Positions 1 to 7,046 of a stretch of 20,352 bases of DNA are shown piece after piece. The position numbers and the translations under genes were made by a program. Within the stretch, counting starts at the first letter, position 1, and every line of letters starts with the position of its first letter. The DNA lies in assembly GCA_034698045.1 (NCBI GenBank), contig JAQGAU010001242.1, positions 1-20,352 of the forward strand, given 5' to 3'. This DNA is from Paramacrobiotus richtersi. Taxonomy: Eukaryota; Tardigrada; Eutardigrada; Parachela; Macrobiotidae. The notes beneath the pieces are model-generated. The model saw nothing but the letters and a program-made list of their open reading frames with translations, had not been told where the DNA came from and did no database searches.

Positions 1-2
1 AA

Positions 3-143
3 GCAGGAGATGAGATATGTTTTGTGCTTTATGTTGTTCAGTCAATTGTTGATCCGATTGCTTTCATTTTTGTTCTGCGAGATTTACGGCAGTCTGTTCG
101 TGATCGACTCAAGCGCTGGGCCGGACTGCTCAGATGCGCTTAG
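3..143 (+). CDS. Rhodopsin-family GPCR, C-terminal end (partial)
   Basis: The frame reads from the window edge to a TAG at 141-143 and gives 46 residues. They look like transmembrane helix 7 followed by helix 8 of a class A G-protein-coupled receptor: a hydrophobic stretch (ICFVLYVVQSIV), then DPIAF in the place of the NPxxY motif, then a basic amphipathic helix (LRDLRQSVRDRLKRW) and a tail ending LLRCA whose Cys could be palmitoylated. In such receptors this segment couples activation to G proteins and arrestin. The D and F variants of NPxxY are tolerated in some receptors. The cytoplasmic tail after helix 8 is very short. The rest of the gene lies to the left, so ligand class cannot be told. 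An AAGCAG at positions 1-6 could be a splice acceptor, so the true exon start is uncertain. A poly(A) signal follows at 326. Confidence 0.6.
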   Translation, partial: AGDEICFVLYVVQSIVDPIAFIFVLRDLRQSVRDRLKRWAGLLRCA

Positions 144-325
144 TTTCATATCCGGTTCAGAAAACTAATTACTGTATTCGCATGGACTCTGGTATATTAC
201 GCACCCTTTCTTATTGGTGAAATTACACAACACCGCTGAACTCACTGTTGCAGTGAGTATTAACTGCGGTAGTCGTTTCGTCCATAGTCGAACTTCTTTA
301 ATAGCGTTGAAAATACAAGCGAAAG

Positions 326-331
326 AATAAA
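326..331 (+). promoter_or_regulatory. Poly(A) signal AATAAA, probably of the GPCR gene
   Basis: AATAAA lies 183 bp after the GPCR stop codon on the same strand, a normal 3' UTR distance. A single hexamer in AT-rich DNA is weak evidence by itself. Confidence 0.4.
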
Positions 332-502
332 TTAAATACTGAACGTTACGAAAATGCGACCTTACTATATACAGGCTAACCCATCAGAGCCTAGTACAAG
401 AAAGTATGTATGCGAGTTTTACATTGAAATTTAGCATTTCTCGGGAAAGAACTGGACGTCTTGCTCAGCTGAAGATGGCTTTCGATGTTAGCATCACTCA
501 GT

Positions 503-529
503 CAGGATGCAGGTAAAACCTGCATCCTG
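503..529. repeat. Perfect 12-bp inverted repeat with 3-nt loop
   Basis: CAGGATGCAGGT is followed by AAA and then by its exact reverse complement, ending at 529. A 12-bp stem with no mismatch would form a stable hairpin in RNA or cruciform in DNA. It lies outside any gene recognised here, and no second copy was noticed in the window. Confidence 0.85.
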
Positions 530-1308
530 GCGCACTTAAAAGAAAGAAATCATAAAAAATTAATCTGGGTATGTTGGATTGTAAACATCGGTCCGCATTT
601 TAAAAAGTTAGGGGACGCAGATATGTATCTGCCTTTGGTAGTTAATTTGTTCTCCACTCATCGCGAACGGAAAATAGGATGCTTGTGCGAATAATCTCGT
701 TAGCTGATGCATATGTGGTTTTGTGTAAGGAACTTAGGAGCCTTTATGTTAATTGACATTCAGGATGCCACTGCATGTTAATCACCCGAATGTACGAATG
801 TCAGGAACGATGCTTTTTCTAAGTCGGTCGTGGAGGGCATTTTTCATCCTTTTATGGGGTGAACGAACCGTGAACAAAATCAAGATACAAAGTGACTTCT
901 GCCGTTATGCGCAAAGCGGATTCACCGTTATACAGCTTGATTTCGCTGCCGGAAGGTAAAGACGCCATGAGAGTGCATTTTCCGAACGCTACGAATAGCT
1001 GGGACTGCAGCGGTAGACGTACATAGATTGTCTGAAGTAGACGGATTTTTCAGATATATTAACAAACTGATGTTCCTCGTCTATGGTAGTGAGAATCACA
1101 TTTTTGTCGGGAAACACCTGGACCATAACTTCCCCCAGTAGAAGTACTGAGAGTGGCGTAGTTCGGTTGCTGTGTTTGCTGCTGTGTGGGGAAAGTGGAT
1201 TCTATCTGTACTTTATTGCCGAATCAGTCTAAGTTAGCAGAATTTAACTGTATTGATGGATCAGCAGTCAGAGTTGTGGAGAAGTTAAAACAGTAAAACT
1301 GTGCTGAA

Positions 1309-1964
1309 ATGGCTGTAAAAGCGATCCACATCCTTAGTAAGTTTAAGTGATAATCGTTAAGGGACTGCTAGTAAGTGATATTGTTATAACTGATTTGAAA
1401 GGATTGAAAGGATTTGAAAAGAGGCGTACTGTGCCGGCTCAGGCTTTTTTTGAATAAAAAGATCATGTGACGCCGTTTTCGACTATGGCCGACCTAGTGG
1501 TGTTGTCGGTTTTTCGTAATTTGATTTGGTTGCTTGGGTTTTTTGACCCTGGGGTCCGTATTATAGATCTTTGATTGATAACTACTTAACTGTCTTCAGT
1601 TCTCGTAATTTGCTGGGAAAAATGCAGACTGGCAGAAATTAGTCCCCCACTGACAACCACTGTGCTCCCTACCACAACTTCGGAATGCGGCCGGCAGACT
1701 TGCCCGCCAGGTCCAGTTGGATGGTGCTGTGGGTTAATGGCGCGCAGTCCAGACGCATGCATAACAAAGGGCTGCTGCAGTGGTTCCGGTGAATTCACTT
1801 GCAACTGGAATTCTCAGGGCCAGTGCGACTGCAACTCGGTGAACTGCGGTTTCACGGGTCGGGGCTGCTGTTATGTGACTGGCCCTTTCCCTAGTGCTTG
1901 CTATCAAAGCTGTTGCTGTGACGGATTATGCTCGTCGACCACACCAATTCCGCCATATGATTGA
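1309..1964 (+). CDS. Secreted 18-cysteine protein, gene A
   Basis: Two exons, 1309-1336 and 1600-1964, joined in phase 1 (donor TTA|GTAAGT, acceptor TCTTCAG), give 130 aa. The ATG is followed by a hydrophobic signal peptide (MAVKAIHILILVICW, cleavage perhaps near residue 21) that is split by the intron. A short Pro/Thr linker (PLTTTVLPTTTS) could be O-glycosylated. The domain from Cys39 to Cys120 has 18 cysteines in the order C-x4-C-x7-CC-x9-C-x4-CC-x7-C-x7-C-x1-C-x4-C-x6-CC-x9-C-x3-CCC-x3-C. An even number and the dense pairing point to a secreted, fully disulfide-bonded protein. I do not recognise the fold or a function. It is the first gene of an A-B-A'-B' cluster. Its first exon is only 28 bp, so a gene finder could easily miss it and call only the open frame of exon 2. 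The gene model rests on splice signals and on matching structure in four paralogues. Confidence 0.85.
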
Positions 1965-2996
1965 GTAATTCATGGACTGCAGCGGATTGAAGGTACTCAG
2001 CTCCAAGTTCCAACACAGTTTTGTCTGTTACGGAAGTGCACATATACTTTTCAGACACGATGACTGTTCAAACTGGTCCGATTTGCTTAAAATTTGACTG
2101 ATTAGCATGTTCTTCATTATGACCTCTACCACACTTTGTCATAAATCAAAGTTAGCGAGACGCATTTATTTCATAATTGGTCCTATGCACTCTCACTCTG
2201 GTCGAACACGCAGTATTTGAATTCGTGCTTCTAATTTTTTTTAACGTGTACTTGTAGCGCAAAAGAAATACATACAGTGCATACCGAACAAATGCGTCCT
2301 GGTACTATTTGGCTGACAACCAGTGTCAGGCATTTCAAAACAGGATTATTTTACAGGACACGCACTCGGAGTAAATTAAATTAGGTGCATCGAACGTCTT
2401 TCAGAATAAGAATTGTCTTACGTCCCGAAATTCACGTTGTTATTGATGTTCGTAGTATCAACTAGTTATAGTGATACAAACCCGTCTCCCCTGCACGAAA
2501 CAGAGTTGTCGTTCGCTGCACGTCGGTTTATATTACAAAGCTCGCGGATCTAGCCGCAATCGGTAGCTCGGTCCATGAACGGACTTGCACTAACAGTGTA
2601 CAGTACTCGAATTCCGACCTTGTCTCCATAAGAACTGCAGAGTCAGCTTAAATGACAATGCGAGACAGGAAAACGTTCAAACAACAAGATAAATCTACAC
2701 GTAAAACCCATTACAAAACGTCGATGAACGTTAACGGCATAAGATCATGACCACAGACTGTGGTCCACAGTGAATTTTTGCATAAATATGCTCTCTTGCC
2801 ATGAGATATTAATGGTTGTGCAGTGAGACTGGCATTTCTGAACATAATATTTTTCAGATTACTTTTTACGTTACCGATTAAAAATAAAACGCATAAGTAC
2901 ACGGTGTTGGAGCAGTTGTTTTTGAAGTTATACTACAAATACTTCGGCCTGTCGGCATTTGTGTTTCTGTGATCTCTAATTAAGCTAAGATTAGAA
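1965..2996. other. Intergenic stretch between genes A and B
   Basis: No convincing gene on either strand. The minus-strand open frame at 2711-2902 shows no known motif. The last ~100 bp before gene B align loosely by eye with the upstream region of gene B' (both have a GGCCTGT block and end in an A/G-rich run just before ATGGCTTT), so this part is probably the B-type promoter and 5' UTR. Confidence 0.5.
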
Positions 2997-3594
2997 ATGG
3001 CTTTAAACTTCTGGTTCATCGTCCTCTTCAGTAAGTACGTAGATGTAAACAGGCAGATGACAGAATAATATAATAGTACCAATCGAACGCAGAGCCACAC
3101 TTTTTTAGGTTTTCTTTACACAGCCCCATCGTTACTGATGTATAGCGAAAATAATATTTTTTATCTCGTTTACAGTCATCGAGAACATTGTGAAGATAAG
3201 TCATTCCGCAGCGATCCTTTATAACGAAACCACCCCCTTTCCGGTTACCAGTACCACGACGGTAGATGAATGTGGAAAGATGACAGTCAACTTTGCGATA
3301 CAATGCCAGTCGGATCCATGGGCCTATTGTTGCTCGCTAGTTGTTCGTGATCCAGCCTCGTGTTCAACAAAAAATTGCTGCGGTGGTGTCCAAGAGTTTT
3401 GCGATCTCAATGCGGGTGATGAATGTGACTGCACACGGGTCAACTGCGGAAATAATCCACCGAACGGTCCGGGCCAACCACGCTGTTGTTCTGTCGGCGG
3501 TTGGTCTTTCAGCGGATGCTATCAGAATTGCTGCTGTGATGATTCTCTTTGCTCCCAGACGATCACATCTTCGGGTTACCGCCGGACAGGATGA
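2997..3594 (+). CDS. Secreted 18-cysteine protein, gene B
   Basis: Exons 2997-3030 and 3176-3594 join in phase 1 (donor TTCA|GTAAGTACGT, acceptor GTTTACAG; 145-bp intron) to give 150 aa. The signal peptide starts MALNFWFIVLF in exon 1 and runs into exon 2; cleavage may be near residue 22-23. A possible N-glycosylation site (N28-E-T) and a Pro/Thr linker precede the Cys domain (Cys44-Cys137). This has the same 18 cysteines as gene A with longer loops 1 and 11 (C-x10-C and C-x12-CC), while the CC-x9-C-x4-CC and CC-x9-C-x3-CCC cores are unchanged. The C-terminal tail of 13 residues is polar and ends RRTG. It differs clearly from gene A but closely matches B', so A and B are two old subtypes. Function unknown. 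A poly(A) signal lies 93 bp after the stop. Confidence 0.85.
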
Positions 3595-4180
3595 TGAATT
3601 GCTCAACAGATCTACAAATGCGTACTGACCATAAACATGGGCAGAACTGCAGACGCTTGTATTGATATGAAACCCACATTTTTATCAAATAAAATGTTCG
3701 TGACATTACGGTGTAAATCGTCCAGCGATATATTCCTACCTGTGTGTACTGTACGTACCTATTGATTCATTATTTTGGTTATGTGCTAAACTTTCCTTAG
3801 TCTTCTGCATCGGCCTCAAAGATAACGACAGCGATATAAAATAGCTACGCCTTCGTTCATGGTTTGGTCCACAACTACAAGAAATGTTGGACAGCCTAAC
3901 GTACAGTACCTGTATGTACGTTTTCGCCGCAGGAAAACGAAAAAAAACATGAGATTGCAGATTTCGAATACATAATAGCAGCTGTAAAACAGCTTAATTC
4001 TTGTGGCGGAAAACGTGAACTGTTTGAAGCAGACGGAATATGGGCAAGCAAACTAACAACATATGTCTTTAATTTTCCCCTATCGTCCACTTTGAGTCTG
4101 AAAGATTATGGTTGTTGGCAGATCACAGCGCCGCACACTGTGAAATTGTTCAGAAACATGACGGTAAAAGCTCTAAAAAC
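3595..4180. other. Intergenic stretch between genes B and A'
   Basis: Contains the 3' UTR of gene B and the upstream region of A'. The end of this stretch (4136-4175) aligns with the sequence around the gene A start, including the ancestral-looking ATG at 4158 that A' no longer appears to use. No other gene was seen; the minus-strand frame 3896-4090 has no motif. Confidence 0.5.
3688..3693 (+). promoter_or_regulatory. Poly(A) signal AATAAA of gene B
   Basis: AATAAA occurs 93 bp downstream of the gene B stop codon on the same strand and is followed by a T/G-bearing stretch, the usual arrangement for 3' end formation. Confidence 0.5.
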
Positions 4181-4822
4181 ATGATCTATAGTAAGTGATC
4201 TTCTAATTATTCAACATACAATAGGTAGCAGCCCACTAACAGGTATCTTTATTAATATGGTATGATGCTGTCTTAGGGCTATCCGCATCCTCGAGAAGTG
4301 TGCTTTATTATTGCTCAAAACACGTACAATATGTGATAAATACTCTGTAGGCTAACAGCATAGGCCTGGTAATGTCGTCCAGCTGCTGTACCGCTAAAAT
4401 GACGCTACCGGAGCACGAGTGTACTTCAGCGTACTTCATCTTATAATCTACCCGTTTTCCTTCCAGTTTTCGTGATCTGCTGGAGAAAATGCACGTTGGC
4501 CAAAGTGAGTCCCCCACTGACAACCACTTTGCTTCCTACCACAACTTCGGAATGCGGCCCGCAGACATGTCCTCCAGGTCCGATTACATGGTGCTGCGGG
4601 TTATTGGCGAAGAATCCAGACGCATGCATAACAAAGGCCTGCTGTAGATCCGATGAATGCGATCGGAATCCTGCTGGCCAGTGCGACTGCAAATGGGTGA
4701 CCTGCGGGTTTACCAATAGAGGCTGCTGTTTTTCAACTGGCGCTTTCCCAAGTGCGTGCTATCAAAGCTGTTGCTGTGACGGGTTGTGCTCGGCAACCAC
4801 ACGGACTGCGTCCTATCGTTAG
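4181..4822 (+). CDS. Secreted 18-cysteine protein, gene A' (paralogue of A)
   Basis: Exon 2 (4467-4822, acceptor CCTTCCAG) is clear: it matches gene A exon 2 closely, keeps all 18 cysteines and ends CCCDGLC plus a short tail. The intron begins at GTAAGTGATC (4191), the counterpart of the gene A donor, in phase 1. The start is the doubtful part. The ATG that aligns with the gene A start (4158) runs into a TGA after eight codons, whereas the ATG at 4181 (exon 1 of only 10 bp, 4181-4190) is in phase and gives a 121-aa protein beginning MIYIFVICWRKCTLA. That leader is short for a signal peptide but still hydrophobic. The two ATGs overlap as ATGA, so reinitiation after the short upstream frame is possible. 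Loop 8 is shorter than in A (CC-x4-C). Function unknown. The alternative is that A' is translated poorly or not at all. Confidence 0.7.
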
Positions 4823-6011
4823 ACATTCATTGCCTTTTACTAGCTTTTGTCTGAATCTGTTTTGCGGTGATGCTTTGGGTTTTCTACTTTCATTTTTCTT
4901 TTTGAAGTTCCTACGCTTTTGCATAAGAACTGCAAAGTCAGCATGGAAAAAAGGGTCACCCAATGCTAACAACACGCTACATGTGAAACCGAACATCATT
5001 GAACGCGGTATACTGCAATTTGATCTCGGGGAATGCGGGCGTATTATTGCGATGATGTTACAGGTATCGTTTAATTTTTTTGCATTCAGACCCGAGAGCA
5101 GGATTATTTCGCCCGACACCGGAGAATATATTCTGGAAAAATTGCTGGATCAAACTATGCTTTCCTGTGTAACCGGTTGCTTTGTGACGGATTTGACCAG
5201 GTGAACGAACCATGAATAATACACGTCAATACACAACCTCCGTCCGGAAAACTACTGTAGTATTGTAATTCACCCTAATGAACGCTTGTTTTCGCCGCGT
5301 CAGGAACAGTAAATGCCACAAGTATGAAATAGCACGAACGTCGGATGAAAAGGCTAAACTACAGCGGAGAAAGTAGATCATTCGAACAGAAGGATTCTTC
5401 TACTGTAATTCTACGGATGCACAAACAACACCATTGTTTCTACTACTGAATACATAATTTATCCTACCATTAACCCTACTCTGCCAAATTATGATGTGCT
5501 GGTAATTTGATGGATCAACAATCGAAGCTATGTACACGAGAAAAACAGCTGTACTTACTGTAAAGAGCCAGCATAATCGTTAGTACGTTAGTCAGTGATG
5601 CTCTTAGCAGCATGGGCAACCAGTAAAATATTTTTGTTGATTTCGATTGTTAATTACCATGATAAAAACAAAAGTAATCAAACAGCAACATACCTAAGGT
5701 CGATTAATACACGTCATTCGATCGATCGACGGCATATGACCTCGGTGAGCAAGCTGCATAAATGACAAAGTTTATTTTTTGGCCTGAGAGCAGTAGAGAC
5801 ATGCAATATTATTAATCTGTCTTGCAGTTTTGTTTTGCTTCGTCCGTTTACCGATGACGGTTTCTGTTGTACAATAAAGCGCGCGACTTGTCGGATATAC
5901 ATAGTTTTTTGTATTGTACCGCGTGGTTGTTTGTGTAGTTAAATATTCTGCATGTGGCCTGTTGTAAAATTTTTATTGCTTCTGAATATATATTAAGCGG
6001 AAGTGTTAGAG
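4823..6011. other. Intergenic stretch between A' and B'
   Basis: A long + frame at 4752-5204 overlaps the end of A' in another frame and has no recognisable domain, so I leave it out. About 5507-5605 resembles the gene A promoter, exon 1 and intron start, and is listed separately. The end of the stretch is the likely 5' region of B'. Confidence 0.45.
5507..5605 (+). pseudogene. Relic 5' end of an A-type 18-Cys gene
   Basis: The block TTGATGGATCA followed by CA-rich sequence, an AAAACAG...CTGTAAA segment, and ATAATCGTTA...AGTGAT occurs in the same order here and at 1253-1377 around the start of gene A. The part of gene A that carries most of exon 1 and its donor site has no counterpart here, and no A-type exon 2 follows. 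I read this as the remains of a third A-type copy between A' and B'. The match is patchy and judged by eye, so chance or shared promoter elements cannot be excluded. Confidence 0.4.
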
Positions 6012-6663
6012 ATGGCTTTGAATTCCTGGTTAATCGCCTTGTTGGGTATGTGAACAGCAGCAGGTACCAAACAGTACATCAAATGTATTGCGATAAGTCA
6101 TACGATTCTTATGATTCGCTTGTACTGTACGCACGTACTCATTGCAGACAATATTACAAAGCGTTTGCAGTGATCATCATAAATCATAAGATTCTTATGG
6201 TTTGCTTGCATTGCACGCATTAATCATTGAAGTCTGAAGACAATCTTATGACTCGTTTGCAGTGATCAAGAACTTGATGCAGCTAAGTCATCCAGCAGGA
6301 ATAGCTTTATACAACAACACCACGCCTTCTCCGGTTAGCACTACCATATCAGCTGTGGATGAATGTGCTGGGAGTACAGTTGCGCCTGGATTCCCTTGCC
6401 AGCCGGATCCGTTTGCTTATTGCTGTTCCCTAGTCGCCACAGATCCAACTTCTTGTGCAGCCAGGAAATGCTGCGGTGGTGTCCCAGGGTTTTGCGATTT
6501 TAATTCGGGTAATGAATGTGACTGCACACGAGTTTCCTGCGGAACTAGTCCGGGCCAACGCCGTTGTTGCATCGGTAGTTGGGCTTTCACTGCATGCTAT
6601 CGAAGCTGTTGCTGTGATGTTTCGTTGTGTTCTATGACGACTACAACTTCGGTTTACCTCTAG
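6012..6663 (+). CDS. Secreted 18-cysteine protein, gene B' (paralogue of B)
   Basis: Exons 6012-6045 and 6263-6663 join in phase 1 (donor TTGG|GTATGTG, acceptor CGTTTGCAG; 217-bp intron) to give 144 aa. Exon 1 encodes MALNSWLIALL, nearly the same as gene B, and the signal peptide continues into exon 2 with cleavage near SHPAG. NNTT sequons and a Pro/Ser/Thr linker precede the Cys domain, which keeps all 18 cysteines. The loop before the second CC pair of module 2 is shorter than in B (GTSPGQRR). Exon 2 is strongly similar to B at the DNA level, for example around GAATGTGACTGCACACG. The intron contains a tandem duplication of its own 3' splice region, creating a second acceptor-like site at 6169-6170. 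Using that site would place an early stop in frame, so I chose 6261-6262. Function unknown. Confidence 0.85.
6098..6271 (+). repeat. Tandem duplication of the B' splice-acceptor region (two ~85-bp copies)
   Basis: Copy 1 (about 6098-6179) and copy 2 (about 6184-6271) align over most of their length. Both contain GATTCTTATG, a TTGCA/ACGCA block, and a 3' end reading CGTTTGCAGTGATCA. Copy 2 spans the real acceptor and the first bases of exon 2; copy 1 is therefore a duplicated, decoy acceptor inside the intron. Identity is roughly three quarters by eye, so the event is not recent. Confidence 0.7.
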
Positions 6664-7046
6664 AAAAGAATCACAGTATGATGATCGAATTACTGATCGG
6701 AACTATGTATAACGCATAAATATCGGAACTATTTAATCATCATCGAAACCATATCAGAATCCTAAATGGTTGTTAAACTTTTCCATCTAGTTGAAAAGTA
6801 TCGACAGTACATAAAAAGAAACTGATCTCCGCACGACCACACCGCCCATACATATGTATGAACAATACATATTCAGTGTCTTGTATCTTTATTTATTTAA
6901 CAATGCCAGCAAATCGGTAAACTGCGTTCCGAATCAGCAAATCGACTGCAGACTTCTCTATTTGCAATATTTCACTGCTATCACAACAGCGCAGCTGGGT
7001 GCAATTCCTATCCGATATTTTCTCGGTTACATTTAAATTCGTCCAT
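6664..7046. other. Convergent intergenic stretch, B' and sulfatase 3' ends
   Basis: B' (+) and the arylsulfatase (-) converge here. It should hold both 3' UTRs. The only clear element is the minus-strand poly(A) signal near 6888. Short open frames here have no motif. Confidence 0.5.
6888..6897 (-). promoter_or_regulatory. Overlapping poly(A) signals of the arylsulfatase gene
   Basis: On the minus strand this reads AATAAATAAA, two overlapping canonical hexamers, about 150 bp after the arylsulfatase stop codon. Confidence 0.55.

Larger units (their letters stand above)
144..1308. other. Intergenic stretch between GPCR end and gene A
   Basis: It holds the presumed 3' UTR of the GPCR and the upstream region of gene A. 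Two short open frames on the + strand (485-694 and 753-959) have no recognisable content. The only clear structure is a perfect short hairpin at 503-529. No TATA box was seen just upstream of gene A. Confidence 0.5.

Noticed and set aside
858-874. 17-bp near-repeat GGTGAACGAACCRTGAA at 858 and 5200
   Set aside because: A 16 of 17 match is about what chance gives for a window this size, and the flanks do not align.
4752-5204. 150-codon + frame overlapping the end of gene A'
   Set aside because: It begins inside A' in a different frame, has no known motif, and its length is within what chance allows. The reading of A' itself is strongly supported by paralogy.
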